Shown: positions 10,479-20,003 of the stretch, piece by piece
How the letters are laid out: every line of letters starts with the position of its first letter
Position numbering within the stretch: the stretch's first letter is position 1
Assembly: GCF_001270065.2 (NCBI RefSeq)
Contig: NZ_LFYT02000003.1
Coordinates: 124,001 to 188,000, forward strand
Direction of reading: 5' to 3'
DNA: 64,000 bases
DNA from: Limnohabitans planktonicus II-D5
GTDB lineage: Bacteria; Pseudomonadota; Gammaproteobacteria; Burkholderiales; Burkholderiaceae_C
The notes under the pieces: model-generated
Told to the model about the DNA's origin: nothing
The model's input: the letters and a program-made list of their open reading frames with translations, nothing else
Databases searched by the model: none
Translations under genes and position numbers: made by a program

Positions 10479-11576
10479 ATGTCCGTTCGTGCAGTTTACG
10501 AAGAAGAACTCCAAAAACGCGGTTATCAAAGTGATCCGGCTCAACTGCGGGCCATAGAGGCCCTTGAGCACTGCGCCAGCGAGTGGGCGGCGTACAAGTC
10601 CAAGCGTTCAAGCCTGTTGGGCAAAATCATCAGCCGCCCCGAAATCCCCAAAGGGGTCTACATGTTTGGTGGGGTAGGGCGCGGCAAGAGCTTTTTGATG
10701 GACTGCTTTTTTGAAGCGGTGCCGATCAAGCGAAAAACCCGCCTGCACTTTCACGAGTTCATGCGTGAGGTGCACCGCGAACTGACGGCCATGCAGGGCA
10801 CCGTCAACCCGCTGGACGTGCTGGGCAAAAAAATGGCCAAGCGCTACCGGCTGATCTGCTTTGATGAATTTCATGTGGCCGACATCACCGACGCGATGAT
10901 CTTGCACCGCCTGCTGGTGGCGTTGTTCGACAACGGCGTGGGATTTGTCACCACCTCCAACTTCATGCCCGATGGTTTGTACCCCAATGGCCTGCACCGC
11001 GACCGCATCTTGCCCGCCATTGCCTTGCTGAACCAGCGCATGAATGTGCTCAATGTGGACAACGGCACCGATTACCGCCGCCGCACGCTGGAGATGGTCA
11101 AGCTCTACCACACCCCCCTAGGGCCACAGGCCGATGCCGAGATGGACGACGCCTTTAACCGCCTGGCCACGGGGCCGGACGAGGATTCGGTGCTGCACAT
11201 CGAGGCGCGCAAGATCCAGTCGCGCCGCCGCTCGGGTGATGTGGTCTGGTTTGATTTCATGGCTATTTGCGGAGGTCCACGCTCGCAAAACGATTACCTT
11301 GAAATTGCCACCCAGTTCCACACGGTGCTGCTCAGCAATGTGCCGCAATTGCCTGTGAGCATGGCTTCAGAGGCGCGTCGTTTTACGTGGCTGATCGACG
11401 TGCTTTATGACCGTCGGGTGAAGTTGATCATGTCGGCTGCTGTGGAGCCTGAAGCCCTTTATCGAGAAGGACCGATGTCGCATGAGTTTCCGCGCACGAT
11501 CTCGCGCCTGCACGAGATGCAATCCAGTGAATTTTTGGCGCTGGCGCACCGCACTGTGGACACGCACCTGACATGA
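10479..11576 (+). CDS. zapE: cell division ATPase ZapE (AFG1-like)
   Basis: A P-loop ATPase of 365 residues. Walker A is GGVGRGKS (64-71), and Walker B is LICFDEFHV with Asp129/Glu130. The sensor-like segment TTSNFMPDGLYPNGLHRDR is characteristic of the AFG1/ZapE family. ZapE is a cytoplasmic ATPase reported to act on FtsZ rings at the late septum under stress; that role is from the family. The start is taken at MSVRAVYEEEL, since the 14 codons upstream lie in the terminator hairpin. A location next to the 2-oxoglutarate dehydrogenase genes is common in beta-proteobacteria. Its stop overlaps the next ATG as ATGA. Confidence 0.93.
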   Translation: MSVRAVYEEELQKRGYQSDPAQLRAIEALEHCASEWAAYKSKRSSLLGKIISRPEIPKGVYMFGGVGRGKSFLMDCFFEAVPIKRKTRLHFHEFMREVHRELTAMQGTVNPLDVLGKKMAKRYRLICFDEFHVADITDAMILHRLLVALFDNGVGFVTTSNFMPDGLYPNGLHRDRILPAIALLNQRMNVLNVDNGTDYRRRTLEMVKLYHTPLGPQADAEMDDAFNRLATGPDEDSVLHIEARKIQSRRRSGDVVWFDFMAICGGPRSQNDYLEIATQFHTVLLSNVPQLPVSMASEARRFTWLIDVLYDRRVKLIMSAAVEPEALYREGPMSHEFPRTISRLHEMQSSEFLALAHRTVDTHLT

Positions 11577-11911
11577 TCAAACGCTTGTGTGGGCTTGTGT
11601 GGGTGTTCAGTGTCTCAGGCGTCAGTGCACAGGCACAGTCGGCTTTGCCGGAGCACATTGTGTCGGGCCGTGAGGAATTGAACCGCCAGCGCCAAGCCGT
11701 CATGGCGGTCCATGAACAACAAGCCAGAGATTGCTGGCAAAAATTTGCAGTCAATGCCTGTTTGAGCGATGCCCGCAAAGTCCGCAGGCAGGCTCTTGAG
11801 CCCATTCGGCAGGAGGAATTGCGCCTGAACGCGGACGAGCGCCAGTGGCGCACGGAGCAGCGCGAGATTCGGCTCGAAGGTAAACAGACGGACGTTCGGG
11901 GGCAGCCATGA
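11573..11911 (+). CDS. small exported protein of unknown function
   Basis: A 112-residue protein with a probable signal peptide (about residues 1-22, ending VSAQAQS). The mature part is highly charged and helical, with many Arg, Glu and Gln residues, and a Cys pair in ARDCWQKFAVNACLSDAR that could form a disulfide in the periplasm. I do not recognise a domain. Four-base overlaps join it to zapE upstream and to the YdcH-like gene downstream, so it is likely co-transcribed with both. Confidence 0.65.
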   Translation: MIKRLCGLVWVFSVSGVSAQAQSALPEHIVSGREELNRQRQAVMAVHEQQARDCWQKFAVNACLSDARKVRRQALEPIRQEELRLNADERQWRTEQREIRLEGKQTDVRGQP

Positions 11912-12126
11912 TCGAGGGTTCAAGTGCCGATTTGCGTTCGCCGCAGCGTCAGCTCATCGAGTGGCAAATGGCGCATGCTGATCTGGATGCGCTGATTGAC
12001 CAAGCTTGCCTGGCACCTTTGCCTCTGGATGAGTTGCTTTTGCGTCGCCTGAAAAAACGGCGTCTGGCCTTGCGTGACCACATCAGCAAATTGCGTCAAC
12101 TGATGGAACCCAAGGAGCCCGCTTGA
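11908..12126 (+). CDS. YdcH/DUF465 family small helical protein
   Basis: A 72-residue protein of two predicted helices. The pattern MAHADLDALIDQA, then LPLDELLLRRLKKRRLAL, then RDHISKLRQLM is the usual layout of the YdcH (DUF465) family: an HxxLD start, an acidic-DE turn, and an RLKKxRLxLKDxI second helix. The function of the family is unsettled. It overlaps both its upstream neighbour and the helicase gene by four bases. Confidence 0.8.
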   Translation: MIEGSSADLRSPQRQLIEWQMAHADLDALIDQACLAPLPLDELLLRRLKKRRLALRDHISKLRQLMEPKEPA

Positions 12127-14234
12127 GTCTTTTGGGGCAAAGGGTGGCCGAGACCCTGTCTGACCACGGCGTTTTGGCGCAGGTCGTGCCGGGATTTCAG
12201 CCTCGGCAGGGACAAACCGACATGGCCATGGCTGTGAGCCAGACTGTTCAAGAGGGTGGCCAACTGGTGGTGGAGGCGGGTACAGGTGTTGGCAAAACCT
12301 ATGCGTATTTGGTGCCCGTTTTGCTGAGTGGGCAAAGGGCCTTGGTGTCTACGGCGACCAAGGCGCTGCAAGACCAATTGTTTTCGCGCGATATCCCCCG
12401 ACTGGTTGAGGTGCTGGGTTTGCCGATTCGTGTGGCCTTGCTCAAGGGGCGCTCCAACTACCTGTGTCTGCACCGCATGGAGCAAGCCCGGCACAGCCCT
12501 GAGGCGGCCGAGCCCGGCGCACAAAGGGCTTTGGCCAAGATTGAAACTTGGTCGCAGGCCACACGCACGGGCGACATGGCCGAGCTGACCGGTCTGGATG
12601 AACGCTCATCGTTGTGGCCTTTGGTCACATCCACGCGGGACAATTGTCTGGGCTCGAGCTGTCCACGCTTTAAGGCCTGCCATGTGATGCTGGCTCGCAA
12701 AGAAGCCATGGCGGCGGATGTGGTGGTCATCAACCACCATTTGTTTTTTGCCGACATGGCCGTGCGTGAATCCGGTGTGGCTGAATTGCTGCCTACGGTA
12801 CGAGTGACGGTGTTTGACGAAGCCCACCAGCTCAACGAAATCGGGGTCAATTTTTTGGGCAAGCAGTTGTCGACCGTTCAATTGCTGGAACTGTCCCGCG
12901 ATGTGCTGGCCACGGGTTTGCAACTGGCACGGGGTTTGGTGGATTGGCAGCTCTTGAGTGGGCAATTGGAAAAAGCATCGCGCGACTTGCGCTTGGCCGC
13001 GGGCATGCATCGAGGGTCTGTGCGTTTACGCTGGACACAGTCCTTGCCTGAGGGGGTAGACGCGTCTGAGTGGACGGGGGCCATGCAGACCTTGAGCCAA
13101 TCGCTGCAATTGCTGGAGGCAGGACTGGAGATGGTGACCGAGTTGGCACCCGATTTTCAGCGGCTGTCTGATCGCACGCGCGAACTTCTACAGGCGGTAG
13201 CGTTGTTTTCCAGCTTGCCTGATCCGGAGGGTGTGCGTTGGGCAGAGGTCACTGCGCAGCTTCGGCTGGTGGAGTCGCCGCTGGACATTGCTGATGCTTT
13301 TTCGGCCTTGACTCAACCCATCGCCTTGCCGACGGCATCTGCGCCCACGAATGAAGAAGCGGATGCAGCGTCTGAACAAGATCAAGTGCATGCCTGGCCT
13401 CTTGAACCCTCTGCCGAGACCCATCAGGAGCCTGTGGTTCAGCGAGCCTGGGTCTTCACTTCGGCCACCTTGGGTGATGACCACACGCTGCGCTGGTTCA
13501 CCCAGCCCTGCGGCTTGTCTTCAGCCACGGTGCTGCAGGTCAGCAGTCCTTTTGACTATGCCCGCCAGGCCGCTTTGTATGTGCCTGAGCATTTACCCAA
13601 GCCCGGTGATCCGGGTCATGCTGTGCAGGTGGCGCATCTGGCTGCCGAGTCGGCGCGTTTGCTGGGCGGTAGAACCTTGGTGTTGACCACCACCTTGAAT
13701 GCGATGCGCACGATTGGCGAGCAATTGCAGTCGCAACTGGATGCCAGTGCGAATGTGGAGGTTCTGGTGCAAGGCCAAAGCCCCAAGCGCCGATTGATGG
13801 AACGCTTTCGTGAGGGGGCGTCTGGCGGTCGGGCCGGTTGCGTGTTGGTGGCTTCAGCCTCTTTTTGGGAAGGCTTTGATGTGCCTGGTGATGCGCTGCA
13901 ACTGGTCATCATCGATAAATTACCCTTTCCTCCGCCCGGTGACCCCTTGTTTGAGGCGCGAAGTCAGCGTGTGACGCGTGAAGGCCGCAGTGCATTTTCC
14001 GACCACGCCTTGCCCGAGGCCGCCGTGGCACTCAAGCAGGGGGCAGGTCGGCTCATTCGCAGTGAAGCTGACAGGGGGGTGCTGGTGGTGTGTGACAAGC
14101 GCTTGACCAGCATGTCGTACGGGAGGCGCTTGATTCGGGGTTTGCCCGAGATGCGGCGATTGAACTCGAATGAGGAGTTTCAGGCCGCTTTGTTGCAACT
14201 CACCACAGACGCCACCAACTCGACGACTTTTTGA
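12123..14234 (+). CDS. DinG/YoaA-type ATP-dependent DNA helicase with Fe-S cluster
   Basis: A superfamily-2 helicase of the XPD/DinG group, 703 residues from a TTG that overlaps the preceding stop. Walker A is EAGTGVGKT (51-59) and the DEAH box is at 232-235. Four cysteines positioned for a 4Fe-4S cluster lie between them: Cys115 (SNYLCLHR), Cys175, Cys180 and Cys186 (DNCLGSSCPRFKAC). C-terminal motifs include SFWEGFDVPG and the QGAGRLIRSEADRG motif VI. Proteins of this type unwind 5'-to-3' and act on R-loops or damaged replication forks. YoaA is the closer match in size. The 3' end overlaps the convergent bamD gene by 35 bases. Confidence 0.9.
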   Translation: MSLLGQRVAETLSDHGVLAQVVPGFQPRQGQTDMAMAVSQTVQEGGQLVVEAGTGVGKTYAYLVPVLLSGQRALVSTATKALQDQLFSRDIPRLVEVLGLPIRVALLKGRSNYLCLHRMEQARHSPEAAEPGAQRALAKIETWSQATRTGDMAELTGLDERSSLWPLVTSTRDNCLGSSCPRFKACHVMLARKEAMAADVVVINHHLFFADMAVRESGVAELLPTVRVTVFDEAHQLNEIGVNFLGKQLSTVQLLELSRDVLATGLQLARGLVDWQLLSGQLEKASRDLRLAAGMHRGSVRLRWTQSLPEGVDASEWTGAMQTLSQSLQLLEAGLEMVTELAPDFQRLSDRTRELLQAVALFSSLPDPEGVRWAEVTAQLRLVESPLDIADAFSALTQPIALPTASAPTNEEADAASEQDQVHAWPLEPSAETHQEPVVQRAWVFTSATLGDDHTLRWFTQPCGLSSATVLQVSSPFDYARQAALYVPEHLPKPGDPGHAVQVAHLAAESARLLGGRTLVLTTTLNAMRTIGEQLQSQLDASANVEVLVQGQSPKRRLMERFREGASGGRAGCVLVASASFWEGFDVPGDALQLVIIDKLPFPPPGDPLFEARSQRVTREGRSAFSDHALPEAAVALKQGAGRLIRSEADRGVLVVCDKRLTSMSYGRRLIRGLPEMRRLNSNEEFQAALLQLTTDATNSTTF

Positions 14235-15006
14235 TGCCGTTGGCCTGGATGAATTTGGACTGGGGGAAGTTTTTTTCCAGAATGCGCTGGGTATCGTCGC
14301 GCAAGACCGTCATGCTCATGGCGTCGTAGGACTTGATCAAAATCGCCAGAGCTTCCTCTAGGGCGGGCACACCTGGGTAATCCGTGAGGGCTTGTTGTGC
14401 ACGGTTGATGGCGGCAATGTGGGCACCACGGCTGGCGTAGTAACGTGCCACATGCACCTCATAGGCGGCCAGCGAATTGACAATGTAAGTCATGCGCTGG
14501 CGGGCTTCAGGGGCGTATTTGGAGTCTGGAAAACGCGTCACCAATTCCCGGAAGGACTCGTAAGAGTCTTTCGCAGCTTTTTGGTCCCGCTCTGACAAGT
14601 CCTGGTTGGTGATGGCCGAAAACAGCCCCAGGTTGTCATTGAAGTTGACCAAGCCTTTGAGGTAGATGGCGTAATCCAGCGCCGGGCTGGTCGGGTGCAG
14701 GCGAATGAAACGGTCCAGTGTGGCTACGGCCTGAACTTTGTCACCGGTTTTGTACTGCGCAAAAGCCTTGTCGATCTGGGCTTGTTGTGCCAGCACAGTG
14801 CCCGCAGCGCGACCTTCGAGCTTTTCGTACAAGCGAATGGCTTTGTCCCAAGCACCAGCATTGACCTCGTCGCGTGCTTCGCTGTAGATCTTTTCGGGCG
14901 TCCATCCCGCCGTGATGTCTTTGGGCGTGTTGGAGCAAGCTGCCAGTAGGAGGCTCAAAGCCACCACCAAGCTGGCTGGAACCACCGATAATCTGAAGCT
15001 TTGCAT
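14200..15006 (-). CDS. bamD: outer membrane assembly lipoprotein BamD
   Basis: A lipoprotein of 268 residues with lipobox LLAAC (lipidated Cys24) followed by SN, so probably sent to the outer membrane. The body is tetratricopeptide repeats, including KIYSEARDEVNAGAWDKAIR, VQAVATLDRFIRLHPTSPAL and DSYESFRELVTRFPDSKYAP. BamD is the essential partner of BamA in beta-barrel insertion. The Met at 15006 is preferred over one eight codons upstream because AAGGACG precedes it and the signal peptide then has normal length. It is divergent from rluD with a 23-base gap, and convergent with and overlapping the helicase gene. Confidence 0.93.
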   Translation of the reverse strand: MQSFRLSVVPASLVVALSLLLAACSNTPKDITAGWTPEKIYSEARDEVNAGAWDKAIRLYEKLEGRAAGTVLAQQAQIDKAFAQYKTGDKVQAVATLDRFIRLHPTSPALDYAIYLKGLVNFNDNLGLFSAITNQDLSERDQKAAKDSYESFRELVTRFPDSKYAPEARQRMTYIVNSLAAYEVHVARYYASRGAHIAAINRAQQALTDYPGVPALEEALAILIKSYDAMSMTVLRDDTQRILEKNFPQSKFIQANGIKKSSSWWRLW

Positions 15007-15029
15007 CTCTGACGTCCTTGAACTGTTCA

Positions 15030-16064
15030 ATGGAATCCATTATATCGACCACCACCCTCAGTCCAGCGGTCATTTCCGCTTTGGCAGACGACGCTGAACG
15101 TCTGGATGAAAGTCCGGAGCTGGAAGTTCGAAGCACCCAGGTGCCCATGGATTTTCACGGTCAGCGCCTGGACCGTGCACTGGCCCAAATGGTGCCTGAG
15201 TTTTCGCGCAGTTATTTGCAGCAACTGATCGAGCAGGGTGAAGTCTTGGTCGACGGGCGCGTGACCACCAAGGTTTCAACCAAGGTGAGGCTGGGGCATC
15301 GCGTGCAGGTGACTTTGCGTGCCACGCCGCAGTCACAAGCTTTTGTGCCCGAGGTCATGCCCATCCAGGTGGTCTATGAAGACGCCCATCTGCGCGTCAT
15401 CCACAAACCTGCAGGTCTGGTGGTGCACCCTGCACCGGGCAATTGGCGAGGCACCTTGCTCAATGGTCTGCTGGCGCTTGATCCTGCAGCCGCCGATGTA
15501 CCGCGTGCAGGCATCGTGCATCGGCTGGACAAAGACACCAGTGGCTTGATGGTGGTGGCCCGCACGCGTCAGGCCATGGACGCGCTGGTGCAGCAAATTG
15601 CCGCCCGCGAGGTCCATCGCCAATACCTGGCACTTGCGCACAAAGCCTGGACCTCAGCGTCGCCACTGACCATTGAGGCCGCCATCGGGCGTGACCCTGG
15701 CAATCGGTTGCGCATGGCCGTGGTTGATTTGACGCGGCAGTCGGGCAAAACAGCGGCTACCACAGTGGAAGTGCTGGAGCAAAATGGACGGTTTTGTCTG
15801 GTGCAATGCACCTTGCACACAGGCCGCACACATCAAATTCGGGTTCACATGGCGCATGTGGGGCATGCATTGCTGGCCGATGCTGTGTATGGCGGCGCGC
15901 CTGCACTGGGCATGCAGCGCCAAGCTTTACATGCTTGGCGTTTGGCATTCACCCATCCGATCACGGGGGCTGCCATTGAACTGCGCTCCGATTTGCCTGC
16001 TGACATGGTGCAAGCATTGGGCTTGGGAGGCCTCAGTTACAATGCGCGCTTCCAGGGAGCTTGA
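15030..16064 (+). CDS. rluD: 23S rRNA pseudouridine(1911/1915/1917) synthase
   Basis: A pseudouridine synthase of the RluA/RluD family, 344 residues from ATG at 15030 (a TTG four codons upstream is also possible). An S4-like RNA-binding domain spans about 41-100, and the catalytic Asp167 lies in the IVHRLDKDTSGLMVVA motif. THQIRVHMAHVGHALLADAVYG is the conserved C-terminal block of the catalytic domain. RluD isomerises three uridines of helix 69 in the large subunit and is needed for normal ribosome assembly. The pairing with divergent bamD is standard in proteobacteria. A terminator follows at 16169. Confidence 0.93.
   Translation: MESIISTTTLSPAVISALADDAERLDESPELEVRSTQVPMDFHGQRLDRALAQMVPEFSRSYLQQLIEQGEVLVDGRVTTKVSTKVRLGHRVQVTLRATPQSQAFVPEVMPIQVVYEDAHLRVIHKPAGLVVHPAPGNWRGTLLNGLLALDPAAADVPRAGIVHRLDKDTSGLMVVARTRQAMDALVQQIAAREVHRQYLALAHKAWTSASPLTIEAAIGRDPGNRLRMAVVDLTRQSGKTAATTVEVLEQNGRFCLVQCTLHTGRTHQIRVHMAHVGHALLADAVYGGAPALGMQRQALHAWRLAFTHPITGAAIELRSDLPADMVQALGLGGLSYNARFQGA
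15039..15065 (-). promoter_or_regulatory. probable bamD promoter inside the rluD 5' end
   Basis: On the minus strand a perfect TATAAT (15044 to 15039) is preceded by TGGACT (15065 to 15060) at a 15-base spacing. The start would fall near 15032, giving a leader of about 26 bases. The box lies within the first codons of the divergent rluD, so the two genes share control DNA. Confidence 0.5.
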
Positions 16065-16168
16065 GCCGATCATCCGGTTTGGGCACATCCAGGGCTTGGC
16101 CATAGGGGTTTTAGCTCTCCAGAACGGGTTGGTTTTTAAACCGAATCAGCCACTACCTCTGCACCTTT

Positions 16169-16189
16169 GACGCCGTGAGGCGTCTTTTT
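16169..16189 (+). terminator. Rho-independent terminator between rluD and scpB
   Basis: Perfect 6-bp stem GACGCC (16169-16174) with GGCGTC (16179-16184), loop GTGA, followed by five T. It lies 105 bases after the rluD stop and 17 before the scpB ATG. It could end rluD or a short independent transcript. Confidence 0.75.
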
Positions 16190-16206
16190 CCCGAAAGATT
16201 GACACC

Positions 16207-17073
16207 ATGAATACGGCGCAAGCCAAGCGTGTCCTTGAAACAGCGCTGCTCACAGCGGGCCAGCCTTTGTCATTGCGCGAGCTGCGCACCTTATTTGACG
16301 ATGCACTCGGGGCCGACACTCTGCGGCAAATGCTGCAAGACATTCAATTGGAATGGGCCCAACGCGGCCTGGAACTGGCCTGTGTGGCCAGCGGTTGGCG
16401 CTTTCAGAGCCGCCCCGAGATGCGGCAGTTCCTGGACCGATTGCATCCGGAAAAACCCCCCAAATACACCCGAGCCGTGCTGGAAACGCTGGCCATCATC
16501 GCGTACCGACAACCGGTCACCCGCGGGGATATGGAAGACATTCGTGGGGTCACCATCAGTTCGCCCATCCTCAAACAGTTGGAAGACAGAGGCTGGGTGG
16601 AAGTCATTGGCCACCGCGAAACGGTAGGACGCCCGGGGCTTTATGCCACGACGCGTCAGTTTCTGGATGATCTGGGGCTGACATCGCTGGACCAGTTGCC
16701 CATGCTCACGCAGGCCGATGGCCAAGCCTCAGCACTCTCCAGTCTGGTCGAGGACTTGCCTGTACAACCCGCCTTGTCGCTCGAAGAGGCCATTGGGCAA
16801 GTGTCTGGTTCCTTGCCTTTTGATGAGCCTGAGGCCGGTGACGTGCACAACGCGCCAGGATCTGCGCAAGCTGCAGAACCTGAGCGAGAGGCATTGCCCG
16901 AGACGATGGTCGCTGACAACCCGCAGGCTGGAGTTCCCGACGTGCACGATGCGGCGCATGGGCTGGCTTCTTCCACTTCTTCTTTTTCATCTTTGGGTGC
17001 TGCCGATTCTGGCCTTGCTCAATCCTCTACACCTCAGAGCCCCTCCCACGGCGAAGAATCCGATCACCCATGA
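16207..17073 (+). CDS. scpB: segregation and condensation protein ScpB
   Basis: A kleisin-associated winged-helix protein of 288 residues that works with ScpA and SMC in chromosome compaction. The two winged-helix domains cover about residues 1-160, with [40 protein letters not shown] and [18 protein letters not shown] as the diagnostic second-domain blocks. The core of about 180 residues is followed by an acidic, Ser/Pro/Ala-rich tail of about 100 residues that looks disordered, longer than in many ScpB proteins. No scpA is in the window. The stop overlaps the rluB start as ATGA. Confidence 0.92.
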   Translation: MNTAQAKRVLETALLTAGQPLSLRELRTLFDDALGADTLRQMLQDIQLEWAQRGLELACVASGWRFQSRPEMRQFLDRLHPEKPPKYTRAVLETLAIIAYRQPVTRGDMEDIRGVTISSPILKQLEDRGWVEVIGHRETVGRPGLYATTRQFLDDLGLTSLDQLPMLTQADGQASALSSLVEDLPVQPALSLEEAIGQVSGSLPFDEPEAGDVHNAPGSAQAAEPEREALPETMVADNPQAGVPDVHDAAHGLASSTSSFSSLGAADSGLAQSSTPQSPSHGEESDHP

Positions 17074-18275
17074 CGCCCAAAACACACGACACCCCTTCAG
17101 CCGCATCTGGTGCGGACGAATCCCGCCCCCGCAAGGTCAAACCGACGCCTGCCCAGGCTGCTTACAAGCCCATTGAATTGTCCGATGTGGTTTCTGGACA
17201 GTTTGATGAAGACGAGGAGGCCTTGCCGGTTGCCGAGGCCGATTTGGGCAAGCGCGTTCTGGCCCCCGAGGTCGATTCACCCAAACTGCACAAGGTGCTG
17301 GCACAGGCGGGCATGGGCTCGCGCCTGGAGATGGAAAAGCTCATTGCCGAAGGACGTGTGGCTGTCAACAATGAACCGGCGCACGTCGGACAACGCGTGC
17401 AATACGGTGACCAGATCAAGGTCAATGGCAAGCCGATCCGCATCCGCATTGATCCGCCACCCGCACGCGTGATCGCCTACCACAAGCCCGCTGGCGAAAT
17501 CGTCAGCCATGATGATCCGCAAAACCGTCCTTCGGTTTTTCGCAAATTGCCGCGGTTGATGAATGGCAAATGGCAGTCTGTCGGTCGTCTGGACCTGAAC
17601 ACCGAAGGTTTGCTGTTGTTCACCAGCTCGGGCGAGCTGGCCAATCAGCTGATGCACCCCCGCTTTGGTCTGGAGCGCGAATACGCCGTTCGGGTGCTGG
17701 GTGCGCTGAGCAAGGACGAAAAACAAAAATTGCTCGACGGCGTCATGCTCGACGACGGTCCGGCGCAATTTGGCTCCATCGAAGACGGCGGTGGCGAAGG
17801 CTCCAACTGCTGGTACCGCGTGACGATTTCGGAAGGTCGCAACCGCGAGGTGCGCCGCATGATGGAGTCGGTCGGGCATGCAGTGAGCCGCCTGATCCGC
17901 ATTCGCTATGGGGCCATGGTCTTGCCGCATGGCTTGCGACGTGGTGCTTGGCTGGAACTGGATGAGGCGGACATTCGCGCCTTGATGCGTGCAGCGGGCA
18001 CAACGGCTCGTCCGCGCCCGGTGACCGAGCCAGCTGCGCGGACCAATCGCAATGACCGTCGCCCCCGCACGGGTGGGCAAGGGCGCGCGGGTACGGCTGT
18101 GCCGCGTGCCAAACCTGCCCCCAAACCCAACAGGGTGCCTGGCGCAGCGGGGGAAGGGCAACCCGAATCCGCCAAGACATCGACGGGCTATATTGGCGCA
18201 GAAAGCTTTAACCGATTGAAGAAAAATCCGGGCGGCACGAGCCGGGGTGGTCGCGGTGGGAGTCGCAGCCGTTAA
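17070..18275 (+). CDS. rluB: 23S rRNA pseudouridine(2605) synthase
   Basis: An RsuA/RluB-family pseudouridine synthase of 401 residues. The S4 RNA-binding domain is at about 71-117 ([18 protein letters not shown]), and catalytic Asp175 is in [34 protein letters not shown] is the family C-terminal block. It adds about 70 acidic residues in front and a basic Arg/Gly/Pro-rich tail from about residue 310, a layout usual for RluB of Burkholderiales. The tail probably contacts rRNA. Coupled to scpB by a four-base overlap, an association seen in many bacteria. Confidence 0.92.
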   Translation: MTPKTHDTPSAASGADESRPRKVKPTPAQAAYKPIELSDVVSGQFDEDEEALPVAEADLGKRVLAPEVDSPKLHKVLAQAGMGSRLEMEKLIAEGRVAVNNEPAHVGQRVQYGDQIKVNGKPIRIRIDPPPARVIAYHKPAGEIVSHDDPQNRPSVFRKLPRLMNGKWQSVGRLDLNTEGLLLFTSSGELANQLMHPRFGLEREYAVRVLGALSKDEKQKLLDGVMLDDGPAQFGSIEDGGGEGSNCWYRVTISEGRNREVRRMMESVGHAVSRLIRIRYGAMVLPHGLRRGAWLELDEADIRALMRAAGTTARPRPVTEPAARTNRNDRRPRTGGQGRAGTAVPRAKPAPKPNRVPGAAGEGQPESAKTSTGYIGAESFNRLKKNPGGTSRGGRGGSRSR

Positions 18276-18399
18276 ATTCAGCGTATCCCGTGGGGCCATG
18301 CGGCCTTTCTCGCCTTTGGGTGGGGGCTGCTCAGGTTAGAATCACAGGCTTTGCCCCATGGCAAAAATGCTTTAAAAACACTTCGTTACAGGAAATCAC

Positions 18400-18825
18400 A
18401 TGGCCATCGAACGCACACTCTCTATCATCAAACCCGACGCAGTTGCCAAAAACGTGATCGGTCAGATTTACGCCCGTTTTGAAGCTGCTGGTCTGAAGGT
18501 GGTCGCCGCCAAGATGGCTCACCTGTCGCGCGGCGAAGCCGAGCAGTTCTACGCTGTGCACAGCGCACGTCCTTTCTTCAAGGACCTGGTGGATTTCATG
18601 ATCTCCGGCCCCGTGATGATTCAAGCCCTGCAAGGCGAGAACGCCATTGCCAAAAACCGCGACCTGATGGGCGCGACCGACCCCAAGAAAGCCGACGCAG
18701 GCACCATCCGCGCTGACTTCGCTGACAGCATCGATGCCAACGCCGTGCACGGCTCTGACGCTCCTGAAACCGCCGCCGCTGAAGTTGCCTTCTTCTTCCC
18801 CGGCATGAACGTTTACGCACGCTGA
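18400..18825 (+). CDS. ndk: nucleoside diphosphate kinase
   Basis: A 141-residue enzyme of standard length that transfers the gamma phosphate of ATP to nucleoside diphosphates. The phosphorylated histidine is His117 in [20 protein letters not shown], and the N-terminal [15 protein letters not shown] is diagnostic. ACAGGAAATCAC precedes the ATG. A TAGAAT box at 18337-18342 may be its -10 element. It begins the long run through rlmN and ispG, a position conserved in beta-proteobacteria. Confidence 0.97.
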   Translation: MAIERTLSIIKPDAVAKNVIGQIYARFEAAGLKVVAAKMAHLSRGEAEQFYAVHSARPFFKDLVDFMISGPVMIQALQGENAIAKNRDLMGATDPKKADAGTIRADFADSIDANAVHGSDAPETAAAEVAFFFPGMNVYAR

Positions 18826-18857
18826 TCGCGTCGCGGCTCCAGCGCGACCTCATCTGT

Positions 18858-20003
18858 ATGACGGCCAACCTTCTCGAATTTGACCTGGAAGGTCTGGCCG
18901 TTTTTTGTGACGGATTGGGCGAAAAGCGCTTTCGGGCCACCCAGCTGTTCCGCTGGATTCACCAGCGGGGCGCTTCTGATTTCAATCAAATGAGCGATCT
19001 GGCCAAGTCCTTGCGCCAAAAGCTCCAATCTCACGCGCACATCTCTGCGCTGCCCGTGATCAGTCAACACATTTCCTCTGACGGCACCATCAAGTGGCTG
19101 TTTGATGTGGGGGATGGCAACGCCATCGAGTCGGTGTTCATTCCTGAAGATGACCGGGGCACCCTGTGCGTGTCCTCACAAGCCGGATGTGCCGTGGGTT
19201 GTCGGTTCTGCTCCACAGGGCATCAAGGCTTCAGTCGCAATTTGACGACCGGCGAAATTCTGGCTCAGCTGTGGTTTGCCGAACATTTTCTGCGCCAACA
19301 CCTCAAGACAGACGAGCGGGTCATTTCCAACGTTGTGATGATGGGCATGGGCGAGCCCTTGCAAAACTACTCGGCTTTGGTGCCTGCCTTGCGCACCATG
19401 CTCGATGACCACGGTTACGGCTTGTCGCGCCGCCGTGTCACGGTTTCAACCTCTGGCGTGGTGCCGATGATGGAGCGCCTGTCGGCCGATTGCCCGGTGG
19501 CCTTGGCGGTGTCGCTGCACGCCCCCAATGACGCATTGCGTGACAACCTCGTGCCCCTTAACCGCAAATACCCGCTGGACGAGCTGATGCAAACATGCAT
19601 AGCTTATCTGGCCCATGCGCCGCGAGACTTCATCACTTTTGAATATTGCATGCTGGACGGCGTGAACGACCAACCCGAGCATGCTGAACAATTGATTGAT
19701 CTGGTGCAAAAGCACGCTCGCCAAGGGCTGCGCTGCAAGTTCAATCTGATCCCGTTTAATCCCTTTCCAGCTTCGGGCTTGTTGCGCTCGCCCCATGCGC
19801 GTGTGCAGGCATTTGCTAAAAAATTGCAAGATGCAGGACTGGTGACCACCATTCGCAAAACCCGAGGCGATGACATTGATGCCGCTTGCGGACAATTGGC
19901 CGGAGATGTCAAAGATCGTACCCAGGTTCAAACCCGGATTGCGCAGCAGCGCACCATTGCCCTGGTCCCTGTTTCTTCCCTTGATTACCCAAGAGATCAG
20001 TGA
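18858..20003 (+). CDS. rlmN: dual-specificity 23S rRNA/tRNA adenine-C2 methyltransferase
   Basis: A radical-SAM methyltransferase of 381 residues acting on A2503 of 23S rRNA and A37 of certain tRNAs. The 4Fe-4S cysteines are Cys111, Cys115 and Cys118 in [10 protein letters not shown]. The C-terminal methyl-carrying cysteine is in [20 protein letters not shown] and [13 protein letters not shown] are the expected core blocks. Its stop overlaps the rodZ start by one base (TGATG). The order ndk-rlmN-rodZ-ispG-hisS matches Escherichia coli and its relatives. Confidence 0.96.
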   Translation: MTANLLEFDLEGLAVFCDGLGEKRFRATQLFRWIHQRGASDFNQMSDLAKSLRQKLQSHAHISALPVISQHISSDGTIKWLFDVGDGNAIESVFIPEDDRGTLCVSSQAGCAVGCRFCSTGHQGFSRNLTTGEILAQLWFAEHFLRQHLKTDERVISNVVMMGMGEPLQNYSALVPALRTMLDDHGYGLSRRRVTVSTSGVVPMMERLSADCPVALAVSLHAPNDALRDNLVPLNRKYPLDELMQTCIAYLAHAPRDFITFEYCMLDGVNDQPEHAEQLIDLVQKHARQGLRCKFNLIPFNPFPASGLLRSPHARVQAFAKKLQDAGLVTTIRKTRGDDIDAACGQLAGDVKDRTQVQTRIAQQRTIALVPVSSLDYPRDQ

